Positions 11,114 through 22,593 of a DNA stretch of 64,000 nt are shown here, one piece after another (within the stretch, counting starts at the first letter, position 1; the number at the start of each line of letters is the position of its first letter). The position numbers and the translations under genes are program-made. The notes under the pieces were generated by a model. It was not told the DNA's origin. It worked only from the letters and a program-made list of their open reading frames with translations, and did not search any database. This DNA comes from Odontesthes bonariensis (lineage: Eukaryota > Chordata > Actinopteri > Atheriniformes > Atherinopsidae). The stretch is taken from the NCBI RefSeq assembly GCF_027942865.1, contig NC_134507.1, forward strand, positions 35,703,711-35,767,710, written 5' to 3'.

Positions 11114-11410
11114 ATTCTGTCTGTGCAAAGGAAATCTTCTTGCTGTGCCAAGTGACTTCTCGGAGTAGAGTCACCTTATTTCTTGAGACCGTGCCCATGT
11201 TCAAAGCTGGAGCGCTAAATTGTTGTTGTTTGAATGGTGCTCAGTGGAGCGGGCGGGAGTGCAAAGTTGTACCATCTGAAACGGCTGAAGAGTGCTCACT
11301 GCAGCGGGTGGGCGGAGGTGCAAAGTGACGCTTTGTAGGCAAAAAAAGAGCACCGCCACAAGTGCGCATTGTGCCAGGAAGGGCTCTCGGACGTGAAACA
11401 GTGGAGGGTT

Positions 11411-11598
11411 ATCGCTTCTCGGCCTTTTGGCTAAGATCAAGTGTAGTATCTGTTCTTATCAGTTTAATATCTGATACGTCCTCTATATGAGGACTACATA
11501 TTAAATGGATTTTTAGGCACAGGGGTTGAAAAAGGGGCTTGCTCCGTTCACTCCACGCATCGACCCGGTACTGCAGTGCCGCCGGGAACGGTGCACTC
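11411..11598 (+). ncRNA. U2 snRNA, unit 7
   Basis: Whole array copy of U2; type B. Confidence 0.94.
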
Positions 11599-11965
11599 TT
11601 CCCAACTCTTGTGAAATAACAAAACCAGCGGTACATGGTGGTAGTTTCAGGGAGCCATTGTATTCTGACTTCTAAAATGGAGCTATAATCTTTAGAAAAG
11701 ACGCAGTTTATGAGCACGTCGTGGGATTGAGCTTCCCTGGTTTCTCTGTATGACCATGAACACCAAACTACACACAGAGAACAGAGGAGCTTGACAGACA
11801 CACACTAAGTTATCTGAGAGTCCCATTTTCAGCTGCAGAGAACAATCACATCAGGGAAGTCGACGTGCAGGCTCAACATCAGCCTCTCAAGCCAACTCTC
11901 TGGTAAAATAGGGGCAACGTATGGTTCCAGCACCTATGTAACACATATTTGTCACGGGGACTGTG

Positions 11966-12084
11966 GCTTACGGCCACACCGCCCTGAACACGCCCGATCT
12001 CGTCCGAACTCGGAAGCCAAGCAGGGTCGGGCCTGGTTAGTACTTGGATGGGAGACCGCTTGGGAATACCAGGTGCTGTAAGCA
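11966..12084 (+). rRNA. 5S ribosomal RNA, unit 8
   Basis: Eighth array copy, common form, T5 terminator. Confidence 0.93.
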
Positions 12085-12306
12085 TTTTTCTCTCTTCTCT
12101 CTGCATGTCTTTTGTTGAAACATCTGTTGATCACCCTGTGATCCATCTTGCTGATCCTGGATCTGCTAAGGTGTCCCAGGTCATGGTTGCCTTTGATCCT
12201 CATACATTTAACTTTGTCCTGACAAAGGAGCAGTTCCAAAAAGTCAAACAGGGACTGCCTTTGCATTTGACGCAGTCAAACTGCATGCGCCTGGAGAAGC
12301 CAAAAG

Positions 12307-12384
12307 GCTTACAGCACCTGGTATTCCCAGGCGGTCTCCCCATCCAAGTACTAACCAGGCCCGACTCTGCTTAGCTTCTGAGAT
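12307..12384 (-). pseudogene. Inverted 5S rRNA relic, unit 8
   Basis: Same truncated inverted 5S as in unit 1. Confidence 0.83.
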
Positions 12385-12688
12385 AAAACTCTGGCTTTTA
12401 GTCTGCGAAAAGAGAGTGAAAGTGAACTCCACTTTGAGATGGCTCTGGGATTGGGCCGACTGGGAGAATTGCTTGAAAAAAACCTCTACACCCAATGAGC
12501 GGTCAGAACAAAGCCTCAAGACCCCTAGTCTTTTGCACAGAGTAAAAGACAAAGCAGCCATTGAATAGGGCCCGATTGTTCCTACCTGGTCGGCCGAGGA
12601 GCCAGCGTCTCAACCAAGCAAAGCTCACCGTGGGGAAGGTGGCTATGCCAACTAGCCTGATGCACTGCTCCCGCAGTGTCAAATACTC

Positions 12689-12808
12689 GTACTCTGGTTT
12701 CTCTTCATAACGTACAAGTCTTTCGCCTTTTACTAAAGACTTCCGTGGAGAGCAGCATTAATGAGTTGTTTCTATTTTTGGAAGGCTTTACCTTTGCGGG
12801 TGAAGCCC
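12689..12808 (+). ncRNA. U5 snRNA, unit 8
   Basis: Array copy of U5 with loop I, Sm site and 3' stem-loop all present. Confidence 0.9.
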
Positions 12809-13105
12809 ATTCTGTCTGTGCAAAGGAAATCTTCTTGCTGTGCCAAGTGACTTCTCGGAGTAGAGTCACCTTATTTCTTGAGACCGTGCCCATGTTCAAA
12901 GCTGGAGCGCTAAATTGTTGTTGTTTGAATGGTGCTCAGTGGAGCGGGCGGGAGTGCAAAGTTGTACCATCTGAAACGGCTGAAGAGTGCTCACTGCAGC
13001 GGGTGGGCGGAGGTGCAAAGTGACGCTTTGTAGGCAAAAAAAGAGCACCGCCACAAGTGCGCATTGTGCCAGGAAGGGCTCTCGGACGTGAAACAGTGGA
13101 GGGTT

Positions 13106-13293
13106 ATCGCTTCTCGGCCTTTTGGCTAAGATCAAGTGTAGTATCTGTTCTTATCAGTTTAATATCTGATACGTCCTCTATATGAGGACTACATATTAAA
13201 TGGATTTTTAGGCACAGGGGTTGAAAAAGGGGCTTGCTCCGTTCACTCCACGCATCGACCCGGTACTGCAGTGCCGCCGGGAACGGTGCACTC
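13106..13293 (+). ncRNA. U2 snRNA, unit 8
   Basis: Whole array copy of U2; type B. Confidence 0.94.
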
Positions 13294-13660
13294 TTCCCAA
13301 CTCTTGTGAAATAACAAAACCAGCGGTACATGGTGGTAGTTTCAGGGAGCCATTGTATTCTGACTTCTAAAATGGAGCTATAATCTTTAGAAAAGACGCA
13401 GTTTATGAGCACGTCGTGGGATTGAGCTTCCCTGGTTTCTCTGTATGACCATGAACACCAAACTACACACAGAGAACAGAGGAGCTTGACAGACACACAC
13501 TAAGTTATCTGAGAGTCCCATTTTCAGCTGCAGAGAACAATCACATCAGGGAAGTCGACGTGCAAGCTCAACATCAGCCTCTCAAGCCAACTCTCTGGTA
13601 AAATAGGGGCAACGTATGGTTCCAGCACCTATGTAACACATATTTGTCACGGGGACTGTG

Positions 13661-13779
13661 GCTTACGGCCACACCGCCCTGAACACGCCCGATCTCGTCC
13701 GAACTCGGAAGCCAAGCAGGGTCGGGCCTGGTTAGTACTTGGATGGGAGACCGCTTGGGAATACCAGGTGCTGTAAGCA
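13661..13779 (+). rRNA. 5S ribosomal RNA, unit 9
   Basis: Ninth array copy, common form. It lies in the unit whose U2 gene is split by the first retrotransposon; the 5S itself is intact. Confidence 0.93.
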
Positions 13780-14001
13780 TTTTTCTCTCTTCTCTCTGCA
13801 TGTCTTTTGTTGAAACATCTGTTGATCACCCTGTGATCCATCTTGCTGATCCTGGATCTGCTAAGGTGTCCCAGGTCATGGTTGCCTTTGATCCTCATAC
13901 ATTTAACTTTGTCCTGACAAAGGAGCAGTTCCAAAAAGTCAAACAGGGACTGCCTTTGCATTTGACGCAGTCAAACTGCATGCGCCTGGAGAAGCCAAAA
14001 G

Positions 14002-14079
14002 GCTTACAGCACCTGGTATTCCCAGGCGGTCTCCCCATCCAAGTACTAACCAGGCCCGACTCTGCTTAGCTTCTGAGAT
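14002..14079 (-). pseudogene. Inverted 5S rRNA relic, unit 9
   Basis: Same truncated inverted 5S as in unit 1. Confidence 0.83.
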
Positions 14080-14383
14080 AAAACTCTGGCTTTTAGTCTG
14101 CGAAAAGAGAGTGAAAGTGAACTCCACTTTGAGATGGCTCTGGGATTGGGCCGACTGGGAGAATTGCTTGAAAAAAACCTCTACACCCAATGAGCGGTCA
14201 GAACAAAGCCTCAAGACCCCTAGTCTTTTGCACAGAGTAAAAGACAAAGCAGCCATTGAATAGGGCCCGATTGTTCCTACCTGGTCGGCCGAGGAGCCAG
14301 CGTCTCAACCAAGCAAAGCTCACCGTGGGGAAGGTGGCTATGCCAACTAGCCTGATGCACTGCTCCCGCAGTGTCAAATACTC

Positions 14384-14503
14384 GTACTCTGGTTTCTCTT
14401 CATAACGTACAAGTCTTTCGCCTTTTACTAAAGACTTCCGTGGAGAGCAGCATTAATGAGTTGTTTCTATTTTTGGAAGGCTTTACCTTTGCGGGTGAAG
14501 CCC
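14384..14503 (+). ncRNA. U5 snRNA, unit 9
   Basis: Array copy of U5. The RNA is intact, but the flank just downstream has private changes, including loss of a GTGCAAAG box. Confidence 0.9.
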
Positions 14504-14800
14504 ATTCTGTCTCTGCAAAGGAAATCTTCTTGCTGTGCCAAGTGACTTCTCGGAGTAGAGTCACCTTATTTCTTGAGACCGTGCCCATGTTCAAAGCTGG
14601 AGCGCTAAATTGTTGTTGTTTGAATGGTGCTCAGTGGAGCGGGCGGGAGTGCAAAGTTGTACCATCTGAAACGGCTGAAGAGTGCTCACTGCAGCGGGTG
14701 GGCGGAGGTGAAAAGTGATGCTTTGTAGGCAAAAAAAGAGCACCGCCACAAGTGCGCATTGTGCCAGGAAGGGCTCTCGGACGTGAAACAGTGGAGGGTT

Positions 14801-14825
14801 ATCGCTTCTCGGCCTTTTGGCTAAG
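14801..14825 (+). pseudogene. U2 snRNA 5' fragment, unit 9 (split by Keno 1)
   Basis: The first 25 nt of U2, with the full upstream promoter region, stop at GGCTAAG where the retrotransposon begins. The rest of this gene resumes at 21648. Confidence 0.93.
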
Positions 14826-15173
14826 TCTGCGATCGCCTCCTTTGGGTGGACTATTTTATGCCTTTTCGGCATTCAATTTTTCTCGCTTTGGAGGTTCTTT
14901 TTTGCGTTCGATCAAAGTATTCCAAGTCGTTTGTAGTTGGAGTTCTTTGTCTTTAAATTTTCTTGTATTACCCTTTTTTTTTCCAGGTTTTTGCTTTTTG
15001 AACGAGTTTCAGCTGAAACAGGGTCGGTGTCGGTGTTCCATTTTTTAGAGGAAGGTAAGTATCCCTTTTAGTACCTTTTTATCCACTTTTTACTCCTTAT
15101 TGGGTTTTTAGTGTGATATTTATTATTGTTCTTTTAAGCATTTTATTTAAAAACTGTTTGTGGTGCCTCCATC

Positions 15174-17687
15174 ATGTCGGCTAACTATGCTGGCATGAGG
15201 AGGCACCACAGCGCTAGATTTTTATTTAAAGAAAAAGAAGGAAAGCTTATAGAGATGTCAAGATTGGACTTCTCTCGGAAGTTAATTCAAAACATATTGA
15301 ACTTCAAGCCAGACGATTTGAATTGCATCCTGTCATTGCCTTTTAACAAAGGTTTCGATGTAAGTTTTCACACTGCAGCTTTGCTGCAGGAGTTTTGGAT
15401 GAGATTTGGTAATGTGCAAGCCCAGTTTTCTGCGTTTACTGTTGAGAAACTTACTGACAATACTCTGAAGACAGTAATTGTCAGAATGTTCAATGAAATG
15501 ATGAACGCAGAAGATATCTGTATATGGTTGGGAAGATTCTGCACTGTTAAAGGCCAGGCAATGAAGGTGAGGGATGTCGATGGCATCTGGAACTGCGCCT
15601 GGAGGGTCCCCATCCAACAATGGCAAGACCCCCAGGGCTTCCAGGGCCTGAAACATCTCCCATCAATGATTGTCTTGGGAGAAAACAGAGGCTACATCCA
15701 CTACCAGGGACAGCCCAAACTCTGCCGCAAGTGTGGGGAGCACGGGCACCTGGTGGAGGCCTGCACGAAGGTGTTTTGTGGCAAATGTAGAGGAATCGGT
15801 CACACCTTCGAAGAGTGTACGAATGGCAGAAAGTGCAATCTCGGTGGAGAATCAAACCACCTCTTCAGAGATTGCCCAAAATCCTTTGCCAACAAATTGA
15901 AATCCAAAAAAACGCGGGAAGGAAATGGAGGGCAGACCGAGGCAGTTAACGAGCTACTTGAAACAGCTGGGCTGGAAAATTCAAACTTCCCGCCAAAATC
16001 CCTGAATGGTGGACAGCAGTCAGGTGAGGCCGAGGAGGGGGAGGGGCCTGCTACACCCCCACCAATGGAGAGTTCTGGAGAGGAGGAGGAGGAGGAGGAG
16101 GAGGAGGTGGTGCAGGCAGAAGGCGGAGCTAGTTCAGAATGTGAAGAAGTCCAATCACAGGATGATAGCGAGGATGCCTCCCTCCCAGATGCCCAGCAAA
16201 CAAAGAGGCTTGCATCAGAATTGTCCTCTGATTCTCCTATAGTCTCAGAGAAGAGGGGAAGAGCTGGGACTACCTCAGACAGTTCATCTGTGGAGGAGCC
16301 CAGAGTTAGTGATGGCAAAATGAGGCTTTGTGAACCAATGAGGCTTTCCAGCCCAAAGGTTCGCCAAAAGGTTCATTACCCGAAGCCTCATTGAAACGGT
16401 CTCTCTAGTGACACCTGCTGTGCAAAAGGAATAGATGACAGACTAAATTAACCCTGAGTTAGAGCATCCTGCAATATAAAATAAACAATTGTTGTCACTG
16501 TGTCTCAATGAAAATAAATGTGTGAAAACTGCATATATGGAAGTATTATTGAGTGCTATGGTGTTGATCACTCAAATGAAATATATCAATGATGTACACT
16601 GACTACAGTGCTTATGGAACTAAAGTGCCATGGGACCGGGAGTCAGGAATAAACTGTAACAGAGCAGTATGGGCAACAAGACAAACATAAGTTATTGGTT
16701 TTTATTTTAAAAAATGTGTGTCAATAACGTTGCGGTTTAATATGCCCAGAAGAAAAAAGAGCGACAACAACTACCGATAACTATGTTCTTCTCTCGAAGA
16801 AACACACCTGCACCGCGGGCTTTAGAAGGAAAAAAAAACGCTGAGTCAGGATGCAGCGGCTCAATCAGAAGAGCAGTGAAATACACGCGAGTCACTATTT
16901 GTCCTACTGTAGCCTACTTTTTATTCTTTTTTCATAATCATTTTTCATTTTCTCCCGTTCTAATCCAATGACTCGGGTCGCGGTGCTGATCTCCGCAATT
17001 TGAAGCCTTCAGTTCGTATTGATTCAAATTATTATTTTACAGTAGGCCTACAGTAGTTATTTGTAAAAAAAAATAAAGGTTACTACTTCACGGATTTCGC
17101 CTATCACGGGTTCTTTTTGGAACGTAACCCCCGCGAAAAACGAGGGTTCATATCCTATATAACTATTCTAACACTATTCTAACCTAATTACGATATATTC
17201 TAATGCAGTATAATAATAATAATAGATGATATGACTGATATGACTGATATAATAACTGAACTTAACCACTAACTCTGATACAAGTGCCGCAAGGTTCAAA
17301 CCCTTTTTATGCGATAGTGACGCTCAAAATGAATCAGTGACGTGTACACTGAATCCGAGGCCTCGTTTGTCATCAGTCACGTGATTTTTATGGAAACGAT
17401 ACAAGCCTCGAACCAACGCTTCATCTGGCTCGCCCCTTTTTGCTCGACACATGCTCCGAGGCCTCGCTTCAAACGCCACATCACTACCCAGAGTCTTCCC
17501 CTCCAATTCACCAAATGAGGTCTCTTTTTTAAATGTAGTTCTGCAATCAACCCCTAGAGACTCAAAGTTTAACAAAACCTTGCAACAGAGGCCAACCCCC
17601 AGAGTCCGACCGGGGAATAGAGCTCAACACCCTCGCCTCTCACCTGTAGAAGTGAAGGAAGAGCTCCGTTCACAAGAAATTACATAA
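15174..17687 (+). pseudogene. Keno copy 1 ORF1, interrupted by hAT
   Basis: ORF1 starts at ATG 15174 ([10 protein letters not shown]) and its original stop is at 17685-17687. It is cut at codon ~378 by the hAT at 16307-17486, which ends the open frame at 16394. Two CCHC knuckles are intact; in the third (near residue 221) the second Cys is Gly ([14 protein letters not shown]). The acidic stretch has more GAG repeats than copy 2. The protein family binds element RNA and forms the retrotransposition particle; this copy is probably dead. Confidence 0.85.
16307..17486. mobile_element. Non-autonomous hAT-like DNA transposon in Keno ORF1
   Basis: Flanked by a perfect 8-bp duplication CCCAGAGT (16299-16306 and 17487-17494); copy 2 of Keno has this site once, which proves insertion. 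Inverted ends begin TAGTGATG (left TAGTGATGGCAAAATGAGGC; right end reads TAGTGATGTGGCG on the other strand). An 8-bp duplication and TAGTGATG ends are typical of hAT elements. 1,180 bp, no transposase frame seen, so it depends on a partner. Confidence 0.88.
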
Positions 17688-17736
17688 CTGCTTTTAAGAC
17701 ATTTTAATTGTTTTAACCCTCTTTTAGTCTTTTAAG

Positions 17737-20700
17737 ATGTCATACCTGTTGTTTTTAACCATACTCATGACACTCACTCTCTCAACTATTAATGTGAGAA
17801 GTGTAAAGTCGAAAGTTAGAGCCCACAGTGTTTTATCCTTTCTTAGTTCTTTTAAGTCAGATGTTCTTTTAATACAGGAATGCGGCCTACCGTTTTTAAA
17901 GCACTACAGACAGTGGGAGGAGATGTGGCCACAGACATCATTGTGGAGTGGATCCAACCAAAACAAAAATGATGGAGTGGCCATTTTGATCAAAAACCCT
18001 CAGGTTCTGGTGAAGGGCAGCACTGTGGTGAGAGACGGACGGGCACTTTTAGCACATTTGACTTTTATGGGACAAGATTTTAACCTCTTAAATATTTATG
18101 GCTTCAACGAAGAAAATGACCGGTATGACCTTTTAGAAGACCTGCAGTCCCACATGCTAGGTAGGGCACCACTAGTTTTAGGGGGTGATTTTAACTGTAT
18201 TTTAAGCAGGAGTGACAGAAAAAGAGCAGGGGAATTTTTTAAAGTTGACAAAACATCGGTTTTATTACAGGGCATATGCAAGGATTTTAAACTTCAGGAC
18301 TGTTTTAAAACCATGCATCCCAGAGAGGAGGGCTTCACCTGGTTCAGTGGTGATGGCACCAAAGCCTCTCGTATAGACTACCTTTTTACACGGGACTGCC
18401 CACCAACCGATGCTAGATTGACCCCCGTTTTCTTTTCCGATCACCTAATGCTTTCCTGCACCCTATCACTCTCTTCGGGTGTGACTTCCGGAAGTGGTCT
18501 GTGGAAACTAAACTGCTCCCTTTTAGAAGAAAATGAAATAGTTAGTCAGTACCGGGAGCAGTACCACGAGTGGCAGACCCTTCAAGACTTTTACGATACA
18601 CGTGCACACTGGTGGGAAATGGTGAAGGAAAAGACCCAGACTTTCTTTAGACAGGCAGGTAGGAGAAAAAAGAATAGGGAAAACAGACGCATGATGGGAC
18701 TGCAGAAGCGACTACAGCGCTATTTTAAATTAAACCAACAAGGGATGGATTTTAAAGATGAAATTAAACAAGTGAAAACAGAGATGTCGATTTTAGCAGA
18801 TATTAAAAGTAAGGGTGTCATTTTAAGAAGCAGGGAACGAGAAATAGAGGAAGGAGAGAAGTGCACAAGGTATTTTTTTAAGAAAATTGTGAATAAAGGG
18901 GGGGCCATTTTAAAGCTAACAAAAGAGAACGGGTGCACAGTTGATTCAATGGAAGAAATTAAACAAGCTGTTGAACAATTTTATCGTGAATTGTACGAAC
19001 AAAAACCTGTTGAAATGGACACCATGACAGAAGTTTTAAATTTCATAGAAAAAACAGTAAAAGACAGTGTGCTTTTAACCCAAGATTTTACAATTTCAGA
19101 GTTAAATAAATGTTTTACAAATTTTAAGAAAGGGAAGTCCCCAGGACAAGATGGACTTCCCTTGGAATTTTATTTGACCTTTTGGGATATTTTAGCACCT
19201 GACCTGTTTACTGCTTTTATGGAATTTGAGCAACTTGAGCGACTTCCTGACAGTTTTAGAGCAGGGATAGTGACTCTTCTTCACAAAAAAAAAGACAAGA
19301 CTAACTTGAAGAATTGGAGACCGATTACACTTTTAAACTTTGACTGTAAACTTTTTAGTAAACTTTTAGCCTCACGTGTGTCCTTGTTTTTAGAAGACCC
19401 GATTCACCCGGATCAAGCCTGTGCCATCCCGGGGAGGAAGATAACCGACAGCCTCGTACTGATCCGAGACACCATCTGTTATGCGAGAGACAGAAACATT
19501 CGGCTAGCAGTCCTAAATTTAGACTTTGAGAAAGCCTTTGATCGGGTCTCGCACCAGTACCTTTTCCAGGTACTGCAAAAAATGGGGTTCCCAGAAAGGT
19601 TTATAGCTTGGGTGGGTCTGCTGTACCGGGGCATTACCAGCAAATTCCTTGTTAACGGGCATCTGACAAAAGCAGTAAACATCCACTGCGGTGTCCGTCA
19701 GGGTTGTCCGTTATCTGCCCTCCTCTACATCATCTGTGTGGAACCACTGGCACAGAGCTTGAGAAGGGACCACCGAATCAATGGGGTGAGAGTCCCGGGG
19801 AGCGGGGGACTATCGACAAAGTGTGTTTTATATATGGACGACGTAAACATTTTATGTACAGACCTAATATCCATCAATAGGACTCTGGACTTGACTGACT
19901 GGTATGGACGGGCCTCTGGGGCAAAACTAAACAGAAACAAGACCCAAGCCCAATTTTACGGGCCATGGACAGCGACTGAGACTGCAGGACTCCCCGTGAC
20001 TATAACCCAGACAAAACAGAAAATACTGGGGATTAATTTTGACAAGGAAGGGGGAGGGACATCAAACTGGCCAGACGTGGTAGGGAAAGTAAAGCAAAGA
20101 CTAGGATACTGGGGACTTAGAGGACTGACCATTGAAGGAAAGGTTTTAATCATCAAAGCCGTGATTTTACCTTTGCTTTTACTAATCAGTTCTGTTTTTA
20201 TCCCACCTAGAAAAGTGCTTTTAGACCTGGACCGAGCCATTTTTTATTTTCTGTGGGGCTCCAAGTGGGAAAGACTGAGGAGAGATGTAATGAAGAAACA
20301 AAAAGAGAAAGGAGGAAAAGGAGTGCCTGATTTTTATTTGTTTTTAGGAAGCAGATACACTACACTGCACATCCTACAGGCCACAGACCCATCCGGAAAC
20401 CCCAAAACTAAAGCAATGACACGATTCTGGATGGGTTCTTACCTCAGAAGACTGAAGATTTTACCCACCGACCTAAAAGTGCCTGTGTCTTTTAGCCTGC
20501 CACCATCCTATGCTTTTATCCAGACGTTCTTAAAGCATTTTAACTTGGAGGCAGAGGAGTTGCATGTTTTAACAAACCACCGCTCTTTGATTTCTGTTGT
20601 GCAGGAGCGGGAACCAGTGAGTCCAGTGCGTGGGCTCGCGTTCGGCGAGCCCTCAACAGTTTGGTGCAACGTCAACCATTCCGCTCTCCCAAACAGACTC

Positions 20701-21267
20701 CGGGACCTGTCGTGGATGGTGGCTCATGAGATCCTCCCAGTCAGGTCCGTTATGCACTCCCGGGGCATGTCAGCGATCTCAACCTGCCCGCGACCTGGTT
20801 GTGGCGCGCCCGAGTCGGTGAGGCACCTGCTCTGGGAGTGCAGCGCTGCTGCAGACCAGTGGGCAACAGCCGGCTCCTTGCAATTCCCGTACTTGCCAGC
20901 AAGGGAGGTCCTCACAGCACAACTCGTGCTCTATGGGGTGAGCCAAACAAAAATAAAAAAGAATGACTTTGCCAAGCAGTGGCTCACCCTAGCCGCCATG
21001 AAAGACGCCATGTGGACCTCCAGGAACTTGCTGGTGAGGAAGCGCATGCAGATCCCCCCCGTGGCTGTGATCCGGATGGCCGCAGCGGCGGCTCAAGCGG
21101 CCGGAGCTGCAGGCGGCGGGCCTAGGACACATCCACAAAGAGGAATCGCCTCTGTGCCCATTCGGATGAAGGAGCCGGAGCTACACACAAAAAGGTCAAA
21201 GCAGCGACGGCCTGGCTCTCCGGGTGAGGCAGGTGGGAAGGAGCAACAGGGTGGGGATCTCCTCTGA
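17737..21267 (+). CDS. Keno copy 1 ORF2: APE endonuclease-reverse transcriptase (intact, 1,176 aa)
   Basis: An uninterrupted frame. The N-terminal APE-type endonuclease has its key residues in order: N19, E48, Y121, D151 and N153 (GGDFN), S204, D214, D235 and H236 (SDH). The reverse transcriptase follows: [18 protein letters not shown] (D596), GVRQGCPLS, and Y699-MDD. YMDD replaces the more common LINE YADD. Near the C terminus is a Cys/His knuckle ([19 protein letters not shown]). The endonuclease nicks the target and the RT copies element RNA in place. The start at 17737 is the first ATG; L-rich residues 1-15 precede the endonuclease core. A basic tail (HTKRSKQRR) ends the protein. The coding DNA is unusually rich in TTTTA up to about 20580. 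Confidence 0.9.
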   Translation: MSYLLFLTILMTLTLSTINVRSVKSKVRAHSVLSFLSSFKSDVLLIQECGLPFLKHYRQWEEMWPQTSLWSGSNQNKNDGVAILIKNPQVLVKGSTVVRDGRALLAHLTFMGQDFNLLNIYGFNEENDRYDLLEDLQSHMLGRAPLVLGGDFNCILSRSDRKRAGEFFKVDKTSVLLQGICKDFKLQDCFKTMHPREEGFTWFSGDGTKASRIDYLFTRDCPPTDARLTPVFFSDHLMLSCTLSLSSGVTSGSGLWKLNCSLLEENEIVSQYREQYHEWQTLQDFYDTRAHWWEMVKEKTQTFFRQAGRRKKNRENRRMMGLQKRLQRYFKLNQQGMDFKDEIKQVKTEMSILADIKSKGVILRSREREIEEGEKCTRYFFKKIVNKGGAILKLTKENGCTVDSMEEIKQAVEQFYRELYEQKPVEMDTMTEVLNFIEKTVKDSVLLTQDFTISELNKCFTNFKKGKSPGQDGLPLEFYLTFWDILAPDLFTAFMEFEQLERLPDSFRAGIVTLLHKKKDKTNLKNWRPITLLNFDCKLFSKLLASRVSLFLEDPIHPDQACAIPGRKITDSLVLIRDTICYARDRNIRLAVLNLDFEKAFDRVSHQYLFQVLQKMGFPERFIAWVGLLYRGITSKFLVNGHLTKAVNIHCGVRQGCPLSALLYIICVEPLAQSLRRDHRINGVRVPGSGGLSTKCVLYMDDVNILCTDLISINRTLDLTDWYGRASGAKLNRNKTQAQFYGPWTATETAGLPVTITQTKQKILGINFDKEGGGTSNWPDVVGKVKQRLGYWGLRGLTIEGKVLIIKAVILPLLLLISSVFIPPRKVLLDLDRAIFYFLWGSKWERLRRDVMKKQKEKGGKGVPDFYLFLGSRYTTLHILQATDPSGNPKTKAMTRFWMGSYLRRLKILPTDLKVPVSFSLPPSYAFIQTFLKHFNLEAEELHVLTNHRSLISVVQEREPVSPVRGLAFGEPSTVWCNVNHSALPNRLRDLSWMVAHEILPVRSVMHSRGMSAISTCPRPGCGAPESVRHLLWECSAAADQWATAGSLQFPYLPAREVLTAQLVLYGVSQTKIKKNDFAKQWLTLAAMKDAMWTSRNLLVRKRMQIPPVAVIRMAAAAAQAAGAAGGGPRTHPQRGIASVPIRMKEPELHTKRSKQRRPGSPGEAGGKEQQGGDLL

Positions 21268-21647
21268 GCACCACGACAGGATCCCGAGAGACCTACTGTT
21301 TGGGGGAGCGAAATGAGTTTCCCTGGGTAGGGACTCACTGCGCTCCTGCACAAAAAATGGACTTGGAAGAGAGCATTTTAACTAATGCACTCCTTTTTAA
21401 AGAAACTCAATACAAACTGCTACTCGCATGAGAACTACTTCACATGTAGCTTTGAACCTTAGACGACATTGACTTTATCTGTAATATCCCATGAAAAAAC
21501 TTGTTTTATTGTTGTTTTAAATGTGGTTATACAGATTACACTTATTTATTGATGTTTTTATTCATAGGTAAAACATATGTCTTAAATATGAAGTTTTTAT
21601 GAAAATGTGATGTATTAGTGTCAATAAATTTTTTCAAAAGAAAAAAA

Positions 21648-21797
21648 TCTGTTCTTATCAGTTTAATATCTGATACGTCCTCTATATGAGGACTACATAT
21701 TAAATGGATTTTTAGGCACAGGGGTTGAAAAAGGGGCTTGCTCCGTTCACTCCACGCATCGACCCGGTACTGCAGTGCCGCCGGGAACGGTGCACTC
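21648..21797 (+). pseudogene. U2 snRNA 3' fragment, unit 9
   Basis: U2 from about nucleotide 39 (TCTGTTCTTATC) to the 3' end. Nucleotides ~26-38, including GTAGTA, are absent on both sides of the insertion. Confidence 0.93.
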
Positions 21798-22164
21798 TTC
21801 CCAACTCTTGTGAAATAACAAAACCAGCGGTACATGGTGGTGGTTTCAGGGAGCCATTGTATTCTGACTTCTAAAATGGAACTATAATCTTTAGAAAAGA
21901 CGCAGTTTATGAGCACGTCGTGGGATTGAGCTTCCCTGGTTTCTCTGTATGACCATGAACACCAAACTACACACAGAGAACAGAGGAGCTTGACAGACAC
22001 ACACTAAGTTATCTGAGAGTCCCATTTTCAGCTGCAGAGAACAATCACATCAGGGAAGTCGACGTGCAGGCTCAACATCAGCCTCTCAAGCCAACTCTCT
22101 GGTAAAATAGGGGCAACGTATGGTTCCAGCACCTATGTAACACATATTTGTCACGGGGACTGTG

Positions 22165-22283
22165 GCTTACGGCCACACCGCCCTGAACACGCCCGATCTC
22201 GTCCGAACTCGGAAGCCAAGCAGGGTCGGGCCTGGTTAGTACTTGGATGGGAGACCGCTTGGGAATACCAGGTGCTGTAAGCA
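22165..22283 (+). rRNA. 5S ribosomal RNA, unit 10
   Basis: Tenth array copy, between the two retrotransposon insertions. Its spacer has two extra TCTTC slips. Confidence 0.93.
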
Positions 22284-22515
22284 TTTTTCTCTCTTCTCTT
22301 CTCTTCTCTCTGCATGTCTTTTGTTGAAACATCTGTTGATCACCCTGTGCTCCATCTTGCTGATCCTGGATCTGCTAAGGTGTCCCAGGTCATGGTTGCC
22401 TTTGATCCTCATACATTTAACTTTGTCCTGACAAAGGAGCAGTTCCAAAAAGTCAAACAGGGACTGCCTTTGCATTTGACGCAGTCAAACTGCATGCGCC
22501 TGGAGAAGCCAAAAG

Positions 22516-22593
22516 GCTTACAGCACCTGGTATTCCCAGGCGGTCTCCCCATCCAAGTACTAACCAGGCCCGACTCTGCTTAGCTTCTGAGAT
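22516..22593 (-). pseudogene. Inverted 5S rRNA relic, unit 10
   Basis: Same truncated inverted 5S as in unit 1, here 351 bp after the 5S start because of two spacer slips. Confidence 0.83.

Larger units (their letters stand above)
14826..21647 (+). mobile_element. Keno-type U2-specific LINE, copy 1 (full length, with hAT inside)
   Basis: A non-LTR retrotransposon lying precisely inside U2. Without the nested hAT and its target duplication it is about 5,634 bp: 348-bp 5' UTR, ORF1 (three CCHC knuckles), a ~49-bp gap, ORF2 (APE endonuclease plus reverse transcriptase), and a ~380-bp 3' UTR ending in AATAAA and an A-rich tail. U2-specific elements of this layout are known as Keno, in the Tx1 group of the L1 lineage. 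The element starts CTGCGATCGCC; one extra T sits at the 5' junction. There is no target duplication; instead ~13 bp of U2 are lost. The U2 promoter and first 25 nt stay upstream, so transcription from the snRNA promoter is possible. Confidence 0.88.

Noticed and set aside
14826-14870. Keno 5' end (ATCGCCTCCTTTGG) resembles the U2 5' end (ATCGCTTCTCGGCC...TTTTGG)
   Set aside because: Short and gapped; could be chance, and no mechanism can be shown from two copies.
16081-16110. Expanded GAG run in Keno copy 1 ORF1
   Set aside because: Ordinary triplet slippage in an acidic stretch.
15800-16318. 172-codon minus-strand frame
   Set aside because: Shadow of the Keno ORF1 acidic and Ser-rich coding region.
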